NCBI GenBank assembly: GCA_001599595.1
Contig: BCHH01000001.1
Coordinates: 1,955,837-2,019,836 of the forward strand
DNA: 64,000 nt
From: Beverwykella pulmonaria
Taxonomy: Eukaryota; Ascomycota; Dothideomycetes; Pleosporales; Melanommataceae
Direction of reading: 5' to 3'
The position numbers and the translations under genes are program-made. Positions 31,380-43,844 of this stretch are shown one piece after another. Numbering within the stretch: the first letter of the stretch is position 1; each line of letters begins with the position of its first letter. Below the pieces are notes generated by a model. The model was not told the DNA's origin. It did not search any database and saw only the letters and a program-made list of their open reading frames with translations.

Positions 31380-33298
31380 CTACACCGTAGTGCCTGCAGC
31401 ATAGGTTGTTACTGGTTGCTTCGCTGCCATGGTCGCAGCCATCTTTTCACGCTCGTGCTTTTCATGCTCCATCATTGCACGGTCAGCCTTGGTAACACGA
31501 GGCTTGCGAACTGTACTGCCACCACGTGAGCCAGGACCACCTCCCCGCCCACGGCCTCTGCCTGATGCCTCTCCACGAACTGTGCCACCCCGACCGCGTC
31601 CACGACCACGTCTAACAGTGCCATCAGCCCTGTTTGGGTTAGTATAAAGTCAAGGCAAAGGGATATGGACACAACATACCTCTCAACAGCGGGCTTCTCG
31701 CCATCAACAACAAGCGGTCCGCTGTACACGAAGAAGCCATCTTTGGCCATCAGTGCCTGCTGCTCCCATGCCAGCTCTGTGTCGTCAATGAAATCGTCCT
31801 CCTTGTCGTAGTCTTCTTGCTTCCTCTTTCGGCGCTTGACTCCATTTCCTCCAGCTGACCCATCGTCGTTCATTCCACCCATCTCTACATTGCTCTCTGC
31901 TTCTGACAAATCGAGAGACATGTCGTCAGCAGAACCGGCGCCGGCAGCTTTCTCAAGGGCAGCTCCTGCCGCAGTGATTTGTCGCTGGCGCTCCCGACGC
32001 GCGGCGATCCGGGGGTGAAGTGCCGCGAAGCCATACTTCTTCTCTACTTCTTGCGCGAAGTTGATAGTGATGTTCGTCTGACCCTTTAGTGGGAAGGTAA
32101 GCCATATGTTGACGCCTTGAGGATCGGTCGAGCCATTCGCATTAGCCGCAGGGCCAAATGGTGTTCCAGATAAGAGGCCGCTACCCGAGGGCAAAGGCGG
32201 AGGGGCTTCCTTCTGGCGGGCAGGTTTGACAGGTGGGGTTGGCGCGTTCGAGTTGGAGGGTGTGGCCCCGCTCGCAGAATCAGTCTTCTTCATGGGAACG
32301 GTTGTTTTGGAGTTCACGTCGGAATCAATCTCCATTGGAGTGTGGGTGACGGGTGCAGCGGTGTGAAGCACTTGTGGTTGGTTGTGATGGGGGAGGACAG
32401 CCGCCGGTCGAGAGGCCATGGCGGCAGGTGAGACTGGCGCAGAGGTGACAGAAACTTGGTGCAGCCTGGTTGCCTGTGGATAGGTAGAGTTGGCCGCAGA
32501 AGGGGGATCGATCAAACTTGTGATAGATGGCGACGCACTAGCGCGGTTAAGCGGCGGCGAGATGGGCGGCGGCGGTGCTGCTGCAGCGTGTGGCTTTGAC
32601 TCATACAGTCCGCCGCGGATGGGATCATACCGCTGTCCTGAGCTGGCAGGTCTCGGGCTGGGAGTTGGAGTGACGTTGATGTGTGAAAGGTTGGGGTTGT
32701 GGTGGAGAGGTTCGGGATTGCTCAACACGCGAGGAGTCTGTGTAACAACAGGCGCATGCTCTGGTTGGGGGGGTGCAATTGGTTCCGTGGGTCTTTGCTG
32801 TACTGGTGCTGGTGCTGGTGTTGGTGTTGGTGCGGGTGCTGGTGCTGATGCTGGTGCGGGAACGGGAATGGGCGCCGGCGCGGGTTGCTGCAGCAGCAGC
32901 ACTGGTTTCTCTTCAACTGGCGGTGTCTGCGGTGCAGGCTGCGGTACAGGCTGCGCATCCAAGGATGCCTTTGTCCTCCTCTTGCGCAGCGGCGGCGCTG
33001 CAGACGGGTCCTTAGGCTCGACCGGCTTGCGCGTCTTCCTGGGTTTCTTCTCTTCAACGACATTTGGATCCTTGGGTTTTGGCTTCGGGCCGGGCTTTTT
33101 GCGAATGGTGCCGGCAGCTGTCAGTCTGGGCGTTGAAGTCGCGGATGTTGTAGCAGGGGTTGGCGTGCTGGGATTTGCTGCAACACCATTGTTGCTGGAT
33201 CTGCGCATCGTGGAATTATTTCCATTATTGCTCTGCTCAGGCGAATGGGGAGGCGAGCTGAGACTGCCTGGCGACGATGCAACTTCATTTGGGTCCAT
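31380..33298 (-). CDS. HPC2: HPC2/ubinuclein-like HIR histone chaperone subunit
   Basis: Exons 31680-33298 and 31380-31629 encode 622 aa, joined by a 50 nt intron (GTATGT...AACAG). Residues 1-~440 are disordered and Pro/Ala/Ser-rich, with an AT-hook-like KKPGPKPKPKDP segment near residue 70 and a PAPAPTPTPAPAP run. The Hpc2-related domain is at about 490-530: YDKEDDFIDDTELAWEQQ followed by DGFFVYSGPLV, the signature of Hpc2 and UBN1. It binds H3-H4 with Hir1/Hir2(HIRA) and Hir3 for replication-independent nucleosome assembly. The last exon adds an RGG-rich stretch and a charged helix, a tail not needed for the family assignment. Confidence 0.93.
32807..32880. repeat. GGTGCT/GGTGTT hexanucleotide repeat in HPC2
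   Basis: An imperfect six-base repeat (GGTGCT, GGTGTT, GGTGCG) within the HPC2 coding region. It encodes the alternating Ala-Pro/Thr-Pro run on the minus strand. Read on the plus strand it produces a spurious Gly/Val-rich open frame. Confidence 0.85.
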
Positions 33299-35038
33299 GG
33301 CTGCAGAACGCGAACGCAAAGCACTGCAATCCGGAAAAAAGACGAGGGAGCGTGCGAACCAAAACAACGGACAATTAATTCCAGGTTACACAGTAAGTAG
33401 CAAGAACTACGACGGGTGCAGTTTCGCTGACAGTATTTGTGGCAGCGAGCGGTTGTGCGGGCTGGCTGTCTGGCTGGCAGACTCAACACCAAGGAGCGCG
33501 GGCGCAGCTCCACCACGAGAGTCGTCGAGAACACCAAAATTGTCGAGCACGCCGGGAGCCGAGTCGGGGCAGGCCGTAGAGAGGCTCTGATGCAGGGGGA
33601 GGAACACGAGCTTTTTGCCCTACCAAGAGTTCGATGGGCAGGACGACCGACGCAGCAGGAATTGATGAAAAGTGGCCGCTGCAGCAAGAGATTTGACGGG
33701 AAAGAAAGTGAGTGAGGAGAGAAGAGGAAGAGAGGGTGGACGTGTTGGCTTGCTGAATGGGGGGCTTCAGGTATAAAGGGCGAGATGGGACATTGGCTGG
33801 CCACTCAAGCACGGGCAGCCGTTACGACGAGAAATTCGCTTTACGCCAGAGAGGGAGAGCGCTGCTGGGGCACCGAAGGCCTCTTTCTCGCAGTCGGAGC
33901 AGCAACTCTGGGCAGCCATTGCCCGCCCGCCGTTTGGAGCCGAGCTAGAGCAGTTTGGCATATCAGACAAGACCATGAAACCTTCACGCTCGACTGAAAA
34001 CGCAACACGGCGCACATATGGCTTCTTCTTTCTCCTCAGCAGGGTGAAGCTGCTGCTGTTGCTCGTTGCCTTCTGGTCAGGTCACACGTCTCGGAGAATG
34101 GAACAGATGGTCTTGTCCCTATTCGAGGTTCCGCTTTGAGATTGCTGCTCCAGCCACTGCGATCACAGATCCGAGCCATACCATGCGGCGTATTATTCAC
34201 ATTCCGGAACGATTGGCGCCTGATTTCGATTGCTGATGTGATGATGAGCCGCCGTGTCATATGGCCAGGGCCCGACGCTCACCTGCCATGTGTAGCTTTT
34301 ATTATTCCGCCGCAGGTGCGTCGTCTCGTCTTTAGCCAGGTGGATGTGGTGGTCGTTGATCCTTGATGGCATGTGGCTGGTGATTGGTCAGTGCGAGCGA
34401 TCAACCGCTAGGCTTTTCCAGAAGCAGCTGCATGAACAGAGCATCTTGCACTACCAAACTCCCAGTCGAGACGTGCATGGTGTTTCTCCTGCATGTCATG
34501 GGGATGAGGGTCAAATGGGCAAAGTTCTCGGCATCACTCATAGAATGCAACTTGAAACGAATGGAAATTCTGCTAGTACGCAGTACCCGACTAAGACGCA
34601 GCCAAATTAAACGCAGCGAATATCTGCCTAGGCATGTCTAACATGTGAAACAAGTATGCGGGACTGAGTTTTCCGCCTTGTCAGGGACGCGTACTACCAC
34701 AACCGTATTCATATTTACGTTTACTAGATCGGACATTTCAATGCGCTGAGACTCGAAATCGAATTTTGTACAATAACAATCAGGATATCAACTTCTCTCA
34801 TTCGCGCTTATTGTATATTTCATGAACAGTAAATTTCCATCATGCAGATCCCGCACCTGAAACGCCTGACCAAAGGAGATCAAGCCCTGTGAAAACATCG
34901 GCCCGCGGTGCATGCCCCCAACGCCCGGTAACGCCAGTTCCGTTAAACAACACCCAACAATACGGGCCTGCAACGCACAACAGGATAGACATGCGCGCCG
35001 CAGCTCCTTTAAAGGTGGTATGAGTAACTGAACTCGCC
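33299..35038. other. Long intergenic region upstream of HPC2
   Basis: About 1.7 kb between the HPC2 start and the NOP56 stop, both genes on the minus strand. The first ~600 bp is GC-rich and holds many overlapping spurious open frames, consistent with an extended promoter or 5' leader. The rest shows nothing I can name. Confidence 0.5.
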
Positions 35039-37028
35039 CTATGCGCTCTTGCTCTTCTTCTTCTTTTTCTTGCTCTCACCATCCTCATCGTCGCCATGCT
35101 TCCTCTTCTTATCCTTCTTAGACTTCTTCTCTACGACCTCCTCATCAGATTCAACCTGCTTGGACTTCTTCTTCTCCTTCTTTTCCTTCTTCTTGCGGAT
35201 CACCTGCTCAGTAGCTTTCGCTGTGATCCCATCAGCCATCACCACGTCTTCGGCACCCTTCGAAGTCGGGTCGTCGACATGAATGTCCGCAAGAACAGAG
35301 TCCATTGCAGTCTGCATGACTGTAGAATTCTTCGCAGGAGTTGCCCCAGAAGCATAAAATTCGATCCGTTCGTCCACCTGTCGTTTCAGAGCTTCGCCGA
35401 ATTTCGAAGTTGGTATCTCAGAGAACGCATCAATTCTTGAGGCGATGGAGCACTTGTTAGCAAGGAATCGGGAGATTCGGCCCTTTGACTTTGCGCCGGT
35501 TCTTCCGATGAATGACGAGTGGTAGATGAGCCCGTACTTGGGTGTGTTGCCCTTAGTCTTCAATGCTCGGAAGAGAGCCTTTTCCGCGCCGAGGATCTGA
35601 ACCGTAGAGGCAGGGTACTTGGACAGGTTCGTCAATGAGCCAGCTTTGGAGATGAGACGAGCGCCGACGGTGTCGCCGATGAGAGCTGCCAGGTTTGGGG
35701 CAACCGAGCCCATCCTACTCGACAGATATCCGCTGAGTTGCTTTCGGTACGCAGCTAGTGATGCCGTGCGTTTGCCGAATGCCATGACAATTTCCATGTC
35801 GGCGTCGGAGAGATCTCTGCCCATACTATTCCGCGCAGCCTGGATGATGGCTTGGGCTATCCCTTCGTCATCATCAACAACAGCGGCGAGGTCATGAAGG
35901 TCGTCGTCAGTTAATCGAGACTTGTCGCCAATGGCGAGCACCACTTTTGCGTATTGTTCGTTGTTGGAAACAATCTTGTTGAGCTCTTACGTGGTGTTAG
36001 TGGAATTGCTCGACCGACAAGTACAAAGTGAACTTACCCGGGAAATGCCAGCCATAGTTTTCCCGCAGGCGCATGCAGAACTGGTTCAGATCTGTAATGC
36101 ATTAGCTGAAGTCAATGGCAATGGTATTTGCTCAATTGTTTACCCTTGTCAATTTGATCGAGAGTGGCAATCGCCTCTGTTGTTTGTTAGTGTCTACAGT
36201 CATCTTTTCATTGTAAAAACCTTACGGATAATGTGGTTGTCATTCTTGTGCACAGAAAACTTGACTTTGTCTCTCGAGTAATGGTGACCAAGACCTAGAA
36301 TCGATCTGTCGATGTCCCCGTCTTGGAGCTGTTTCATCAACTTCTGACTGTGCTGACGCAGACCTGTAGCGATTCATTAGTCTATGCTATGGCTTGAGAT
36401 TTTGAGCAGACACTCACCCCGAAGAAGATCCGCCACCACCTCGCTTGTTTCGGCAGTCTCGCATGATATGTTGGGAAAGGCAAGCCTAATACTGCCTGCT
36501 AGATTCTTTTCCCATACGCCGAGTGTAATCGTCTTCTTCTTGCTAGCCTTAGGTAGGTTCGTTTCTAATGTGCCCTTCAAAAACTCGGACAAAATGCCCT
36601 CCGAGATGTCGTTGATCTCTGGAAGAAGTCGAAGCGTTAGCGCCGTTGCGCAATGTGGTCCGACAAGACCTCACATACCTTGTAGAGCAGCTTTTGTTTC
36701 CTGTGAGCACATCAGTACGACCACTCAACAAACAATTGTAGATCATCCATACCTCAAACGGCGTTAAGCCAACAAGCTCGACCATTTTCCCTATGAGATC
36801 GTCAGTATGGTTCTCAAAAGGCCAAGAATTCCACCTTAGTACCAAACTTAGCCAAATCCTGCGAGGCAGCCTGGACTTCTTTGAGGCGGTTTCCGATGGT
36901 GTCCGGTTGGGCAACGACTTTAAAGATCTGCAGCAGTGAATCAGTACAATTGGAGCTTGGTCGCGGAGCTCGAGTGTCCTTACCGCATAGCCCAACGCAC
37001 TCTCGTGCAGGAGGTAGTCGACAGACAT
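35039..37028 (-). CDS. NOP56: Nucleolar protein 56 (box C/D snoRNP core)
   Basis: Nine exons (36984-37028, 36843-36927, 36753-36790, 36679-36700, 36418-36618, 36226-36363, 36144-36176, 36038-36091, 35039-35985) give 520 aa; yeast Nop56 has 504. All introns are 49-60 nt and one exon is only 22 nt. The start [20 protein letters not shown] is diagnostic for Nop56. NOP5NT covers ~1-70, the NOSIC region ~170-220 ([30 protein letters not shown]), and the Nop domain ~270-400 with [28 protein letters not shown]. The tail is the usual KKE/D repeat ([11 protein letters not shown]...). Nop56 with Nop58, Nop1 and Snu13 guides rRNA 2'-O-methylation in the nucleolus. It is divergent from CCT6. Confidence 0.97.
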
Positions 37029-37333
37029 GATGTAGGTCGCGGGGCCTAGACGGCGTCTTCAAAACGATCCCAGGACTTGTGCAGCACGGCTATTGTGAAT
37101 TGGATGGAGGGGTGCGACGAGGTCGAGGTCGGGAGTGTGCTCTAAAAATTTGGAGCTATGAATTGGAAAAGTTCGAGCGCTAGCGCCGGCCGGCGTCGGC
37201 GAAACTCGACCGCCGATGAAATTATCGAGCGCGACTGCAGGCGGACGCGAATAACACGGCGTCACTTTGTTGAACAATATTGCAGCTTGTCTTTCTTTGA
37301 GCCCGATATACCCAGAGTAAAAGTATTTTCATC
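37029..37333. promoter_or_regulatory. Bidirectional promoter of NOP56 and CCT6
   Basis: 305 bp between the two start codons. AAAAATTT at 37144-37151 matches the core of the yeast RRPE element found at ribosome-biogenesis genes. CCGATGAAAT near 37211 is a weak match to the PAC element. Both are motif matches only. Confidence 0.45.
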
Positions 37334-39414
37334 ATGTCTGCCGCACAGCTCCTCAACCCCAAAGCCGAATCTCGAGTGAGTGCTCTGCCCTCAAAGCTCT
37401 GCGGCCTAGCTAACACATACACAGAGGCGCGGGGAAGCTCTCCGGGTGAATATATCGGCCGGCGAGGGCCTCCAACAGGTGTGCAGCTCTAAGGAAAAGC
37501 GTCAAACCGCAATTTGCTTACAGCAAATTAGGTACTGGCATCGAATCTGGGACCCCGCGGCACCCTGAAGATGTGAGCTTCTTTACCAGCTCACCGTTTT
37601 CAGTAACTAACAAGAAGTAGGCTGGTCGATGGTGCAGGCTCAGTATGTCTGTGGAACTGACTCTGAGAGGGCTTTCGTTAACGCCCTGGCACAGATCAAA
37701 CTCACAAAAGATGGAAGTGTGCTGTTGAAGGAGATGGTATTTGTACCCCTCGAATGCTGTACGTCCTGGTAGCTGACTATCGCATAGCAAATTCAGAACC
37801 CCACAGCCGTCATGATTGCGCGAGCCGCAACCGCACAAGATGAGATAACTGGGGATGGAACGACGTCGGTCGTGTTACTGGTTGGTGAACTGCTGAAGCA
37901 AGCCGATCGACACATCTCCGAGGGACTACACCCCAGAGTGATAACGGACGGCTTCGAGATCGCGAAAACGGAGGCCTTGAAAGTAGGTGAATTGCTCTCT
38001 CTGGAAGCGATGTGCATACTAAACACGCACGTTTAGTTCCTCGATGAGTTCAAACTCCAGAAGGAGGTCGACCGGGAACTCTTGCTTTCTGTGGCACGGA
38101 CGTCTTTGTCGACGAAACTGGACAGCTCACTTGCTGAGCAGCTCACTCCTGACATTGTCGACGCAGTACTCGCTATCTACCAACCCCCCGCGAAGCCCGA
38201 CCTTCACATGATCGAAATCATGACCATGCAACATCGCACCGCGGCAGACACCCAACTCATCCGTGGTCTTGCGCTCGATCACGGCCCTAGACATCCAGAC
38301 ATGCCAAAGAAAGTCCAGAATGCATTCATTCTCACGCTCAATGTCAGCCTGGAGTACGAGAAGTCGGAGATCAACTCGGGATTCTACTATTCCAGCGCAG
38401 ACCAGAGGGAGAAACTTGTGGAGAGCGAGCGGCGGTTTGTGGACGAGAAGCTAAGGAAGATTGTGGCGCTAAAGAAGGAGGTTTGCGGGAACGACCCCAA
38501 AAAGGGATTCGTCATAATAAACCAGAAGGGCATTGACCCACTTAGTTTGGACGTATTGGTGAAGAACGGCATCTTTGCCTTGAGGAGAGCGAAGAGAAGG
38601 AATATGGAGCGCCTCCAGCTTGTGTGTGGTGGAACTGCGCAGAACAGCGTTGATGATCTCACTCCAGATGTTCTGGGTTGGGCGGGGCAGGTGTACGAGC
38701 ACCAGCTAGGAGAGGAGAAGTACACTTTCATCGTAAGTTCTCCAATCTACCAACAGATGGCAGTGCTGACGACTGGTATAGGAAGACGTGAAAGACCCAA
38801 AGTCCGTTACGCTGCTCATCAAAGGACCAAACGGACACACAATTTCGCAGATCAAAGATGCCGTCCGAGATGGCTTGAGAAGTGTGTACAACATGATCGT
38901 GGACAAGAGCGTAGTGCCTGGTGGTGGTGCATTCCAAGTCGCGTGCGCTGCCCATCTCTCTAGCGAGACCTTCAGGAAGACGGTGAAGGGCAAAGCCAAG
39001 TGGGGTGTCACCGCATTCGCAGATGCACTCCTCATCATTCCCAAGACGCTGGCCGCGAACTCTGGGCATGACATTCAAGATTCGCGTAAGCTACATGATC
39101 AACCGAGCAGACATTCGCGGCTAATACACGATAGTGGCTGCTTTGCAAGACGAATATGCCGAAGGCAATGTTGTGGGGCTGAACCTTTCCACAGGAGAGC
39201 CCATGGATCCTCTACAAGAAGGCGTATATGACTCTTTCCGTGTACTCCGTAATTGCATTGCATCTAGTTCTGGAATTGCTTCCAACCTGCTCCTGTGCGA
39301 CGAGATGTTGAAAGCACGGCAAATGGTAAGCCAAAACGCTTGCCCCCATTGGAAATAATGTTGCTAATGTTATGAACTTAGGGCCGGCAACAGGGTTCGG
39401 TAGAGGAGAATTGA
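37334..39414 (+). CDS. CCT6: T-complex protein 1 subunit zeta (CCT6)
   Basis: Ten exons (37334-37375, 37425-37478, 37532-37572, 37621-37642, 37695-37736, 37788-37982, 38037-38732, 38782-39085, 39135-39325, 39382-39414) encode 539 aa. The start [23 protein letters not shown], the [15 protein letters not shown] loop and the [18 protein letters not shown] motif (from residue 89) identify the zeta subunit. The sixth exon must begin CAAATTCAG (QIQNPTAV), since the nearer acceptor would drop three conserved residues. C-terminal hallmarks are [22 protein letters not shown] and [13 protein letters not shown]. It is part of the cytosolic chaperonin ring together with CCT7 at 16.5 kb. Five exons within the first 400 bp make this 5' end unusually fragmented. 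Confidence 0.97.
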
Positions 39415-40096
39415 TGAATTATATCCAGTTCAAGGCGTAGAAAATTGGGCCAAGTCTGCCTCGTGCCCTCCCACTTGAGACCCGCAGGAAGCTGCCGTTC
39501 GCGGTAAAATAGCCACTAGTAGAGTGTGCTGTCAAAAGCGAAGAATGTGGGGAAGTTTTTTCGCGGCTTCACCATGCAGGCACTGTATATTACTTGGCCT
39601 TGACAAATAATATAAACTTTTGCCAATGTTCATCACACTTTGCTCTTTTTTGGCCTAGCTAAGCTGGAGGAGCATCTTCACGATGACACTCTTCACATTG
39701 CAGAGAACCATGACTGACAGTGACGGATCACTCAAAATGCGAACCCGGAAGTTTGCATACGCTGCTGTAAACAATATAATTTTGTTGCTTTCAAGAGACG
39801 CTTATTCTCAGCCCTGGTGAATGCCCAGGAACATCTAACAAACCGCTAGGCCGCATGCATTCCGAGCCAAGCTAACCAAGCGACCACATCTCAGTATGGA
39901 ACCCCATAACTTAATGCGTAGCACCATTAATCCACCCTTTTCACTTCTGTCTTTCGTTCTTTATTTGTTATACGCTTCACTTCTGCCCAGATGACCAGCG
40001 CGACCTAGCACCACCTGTGTCTCTCGCCACCCAATCCTCCCGCTCGCGCTCCCTTCAACGCGCAGCGCACGCGACACTTCTATTCCACCGGCCGCC
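39415..40096. other. Intergenic region
   Basis: About 680 bp between CCT6 and the GH47 gene. It should hold the GH47 promoter. Short C-box and D-box-like strings near 39680 are too poor to call a snoRNA. Confidence 0.5.
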
Positions 40097-42987
40097 ATGT
40101 TTCGTTACCGGAGATATCGAGTATTCCTAGTCTTTGCTTTTATCGCTGTACTTGTGCTATATGAATTTGGAAGTTCGGGCAGTTCGTGGAATGCTGCGCC
40201 AAAACTTAGGGAATCCAAGGGGGAGAAAGTGGAGGATCAGCGGCTGGGCTGGAAGCCTCAACCTCAAGTGGCACAGGAAACGAAGAAGTTTGACGCTGAT
40301 CTACCGGCTTCCAAGATCTCACCTGTCCTCCAGACTCCTCCCATTGTCCGCGTCACTCGCCCAGGGGACGGCTCGCGCCCCTCACCGTCGAAGACTCCCG
40401 AGTCTACTATAAAACCTACACTGATTGGCGTCGGCGGCATAGAGAATGATGGTTCTATTGCTCCTAAGTTCAACACCGACCTCGTCGAAGTGGGACCAGG
40501 CAAAGTGGAAGTGACGCCGTTGCCTTCAAGCGTTAGTCCCGTCCACTGGGTCAAACAAAGCGAACATTTCCCCGTTGCGTCTACGTCTATCATAAAACTG
40601 CCCACGGGTACGCCGAAACCGATCCCAAAGATACAATTCTCCTTCAAGGAGGAGTCTGCTGCTGCGAAGGCCGACAGGGAGTCAAAGTTGGGAACCATCA
40701 AAACAGTCTTCAAGCGCTCTTGGGATGGTTATCGCAAGTTTGCGTGGCTACAAGATGAGCTGAGGCCTGTCACAGGAACATACAAGAATCCATTTGCCTA
40801 CTGGGGGGCCACGTTGGTCGATGCTCTGGACACTCTATGGATCATGGGGCTCAAGGAAGAATTCGAGGAAGCTGTCAAGGCTGTTGACAAAATCGACTTT
40901 ACGACAACTCCACGGGCCGACATTCCATTGTTCGAAACGACTATACGATACCTAGGGGGATTTCTTGCGGCGTATGATTTGAGCGGAAAGAAGCATGAAA
41001 ACTTGCTTACCAAAGCTGTGGAGCTTGCAGAGCTTCTAATCAGTGCGTTCGACACGCCAAACAGGATGCCTGTTACATACTATCTTTGGCGACCAGATTT
41101 TGCATCTAATCCTCATCTTGCCAGCAACCGCGTGGTTTTGGCTGAAATCGGGTCATTGTCCGTCGAATTTACTAGGCTTGCTCAACTTACGGGAGACCAC
41201 AAGTACTATGACGCAATTGCACGCATCACGGACGAATTGGAAGTCTTCCAGAACAAAACAAGACTGCCTGGAATGTGGCCTACGTACATCGATGCATCTG
41301 GATGCCAAACGCCAGATTGGACGTCAGAAGTCGAAACACCTCTTCAAGCACCCATAGAACCCCTTAAGGAACTGCCTTTATTACCAGAAAAGCCTACTGC
41401 AACAACACCGGAGATCTTGTCGCCTGGTGGTAACAAGTATATTCCACTCAAATTGCCACCTCCCCTAACACTCAAAGATGGAGGTACAAATCCTACTTGG
41501 GTCCCAGGACAAGATGATACTCCCCAAATGGAAGACCCACCCATAAATTGGGGCCTCCCCAAAGTCCAGAAAAGACAACTCGACAACGTTGAAACTCCGA
41601 CTGCAAATATACCCGCCACTTCTGCTGTTGCTGCATCTGCTTCCTCTGCTTCGCCGACAGAGTCGCATCCGGATTGCATTCCCCAAGGTTTGAAATCCTC
41701 ATCTGAAGTTGGCGATGAGGAGTTCACGTTAGGAGGTATGTCAGACTCGACCTACGAATACCTTCCAAAGCAGTACCTCCTGCTTGGTGGCCTTGTCGAT
41801 AAATACCGCACCATGTACGAGAAGTCGATGGACGTGGTCAAAGACAACCTCATTTTCCGACCAATGCTTCCCAATGGAGACGACATCCTCTTTTCCGGAA
41901 AACTCGTTATTTCGCAATACAGGGGCCAGAAAACTAAGGTTCTTGAGGCCGAAAATGCACATCTCACTTGCTTCGCCGGTGGCATGTTTGGGATGGGAGC
42001 CAAGATCTTCGATCGACCAGATGATCTAGTACTTGCAAAGAAGTTAACGGAAGGCTGTGTATGGTCGTACAATATGACATCCACTGGGATAATGCCGGAG
42101 GCTTTCATTGCGTTGCCCTGTGAGAGCATGAAGAGCTGCGAGTGGAATAGAACCAAGTACTGGGAGGCTCTAGACCCAAGCGCGGAGCTTCGCTTCAGTA
42201 CCTACAAGGACCAGATGGCGGCTTACGACGTGCAAATGGCGTCTGCAAAGGCAGCGTATGCGGCCGAACTAGCTAATATGACTGCTGCTCCCGCGGAAAC
42301 GGCTGTGGAGGGAGCGAAAGCGACACCCACAATGATCGCCGACACACTGAACAAGCGTCAGCTGGATGAACTGGAAGAAGGAAGTCCTAGACTTGCTCCT
42401 ACACATTCCAACAGCACTATGGTTGCAAGTGGAGAGGAGCCCCCAAGCAAAGTCCGCGCGGAATCTGCTGTAGTGCCAACACCAACTTTACCCGTTTTCC
42501 CATCCGTTTGGTCGCCCAGTCCTCCTCGTACGCACGAGGAATACGTTAATTATACCATTCAAGAGGAGCGCCTCCCCCCCGGCGTCGTCACCATCAAAGC
42601 CCGGAACTACATCCTCCGGTCAGTCCTCATCCTCATTCTCATCCCCCTTCCCCTCCACTTCCCCCTCGCATCACTTTCTAACGCAATCACAGCCCCGAGG
42701 CCATTGAATCAGTATGGTACATGTACCGCATCACCGGGGACTCTCACTGGCGCGAAGTTGGCTGGCAAATGTTCGAAGCCATCAACAAACACACCGCAGC
42801 CAAGTACGGCAACTCTGCCATCGACGACGTTACCAAAACATCGCCGGAGCTAAATGATGAGATGGAGAGCTTTTGGCTCGCCGAGACGATGAAGTATTTC
42901 TATTTGTTGTTTGCGGAGGAGAGTCTGATTAGTTTGGACGAATGGGTGTTAAATACCGAGGCGCATCCGTTTAAGCGGCCGTCGTAG
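40097..42987 (+). CDS. GH47 alpha-1,2-mannosidase, type II membrane protein with two long inserts
   Basis: Exons 40097-42618 and 42693-42987 encode 938 aa, roughly 350-400 more than a minimal GH47. Residues ~7-24 are a signal anchor after a basic start (MFRYRRYR), giving a Golgi/ER luminal enzyme. A Pro/Ser-rich stem runs to ~200. The catalytic domain shows [20 protein letters not shown]280 in [12 protein letters not shown]550 and E554 in SDSTYEYL, E668 in GIMPE, and the Ca2+-binding T929 in NTEAHPF. Two low-complexity inserts split the domain, at ~410-530 and ~710-810; each contains KRQLD (K492-D496 and K753-D757). The enzyme trims mannose from N-glycans. The intron is 74 nt. Confidence 0.95.
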
Positions 42988-43844
42988 ATGTACTGGAAGG
43001 AGGCAAATTCTTTTGGAAAGGGCTGTATTGTTTGGTTTGGTGTTCTGCAGCGACTCGGGATGGCGTATTGGATGCTTACTGGGATATTGGCTTTCAGCTT
43101 TGTTATTTTGCTGGAGATGCTGTCTATATTACTCATTGCCTAGTTGGGATGCATTGGGCGCATTACATACTCTGGGTTTGGCATTGAATCTATAGCATCG
43201 TAATGGAGTTTTTCTTGTCTTTTTGTACTGTTTTCGGGTGCGTATGGGATATGAGTAGAGGTGGTATTCACGAGGTCAAATTTCACAGTAGTTTATGTTA
43301 GCTCCATATTGTTAGAGAGAGGGAAGGCAAGATGATTCCGCTTTTTTTTTACTTCCTAGTATTCATGTATACGGGGTAATTAAAAGTGGCACCTGCGGGT
43401 TAGAAGGCCAATTATTGCCAGTCGCGTACGAAAGTGTTGCACCGAACGATTGAATGCATGAACTCGTCGCGGGACCAACTATGAGCAGCGCCTATTGAGC
43501 GTATGAAGGCTGCAATGGCTAGATGTCCTCGATGTTTCACCCAGACTTCTTCGAAGGTGTAATCGCAAAGACTCCAGTAGCTCCGAGAGCGTTCTTTCTG
43601 TCTTTACCGGGAAAGCTGTTAAAAGCATTATTCCAAATTCTTACCCCATTGCCTAGTTATGCCAAGCTCATATCAAAGAAGAGCTCTATCGAAGGCTTCA
43701 ATGTTGATTCGTCGTTTTGACCCTCATGATATCTGGAATCTATTTCTGTCGGGCTTTGACTGCGCTTCCACAATATCTTCCTCGTTGTCGCTCCATCTGT
43801 GGACGCTAATCAGGCTGTCGGTATCGCTGAAGTCGGTGTTTGTG
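42988..43844. other. Intergenic region between convergent genes
   Basis: About 860 bp between the ends of the GH47 and transporter genes. No further gene supported. Confidence 0.5.

Noticed and set aside
32490..33590. Long plus-strand Gly/Ala/Val-rich open frame opposite HPC2
   Set aside because: It is the antisense reading of the Pro/Ala repeats of HPC2, whose conserved domain and splice sites are on the minus strand.
39660..39730. C/D-like strings near 39.68 kb as a snoRNA
   Set aside because: The C box has a mismatch, the boxes are only ~30 nt apart and no terminal stem is visible.
42619..42692. Alternative C-terminus of the GH47 enzyme in the unspliced frame
   Set aside because: It would lose the conserved [15 protein letters not shown] and NTEAHPF blocks, which the downstream exon supplies after a 74 nt intron.
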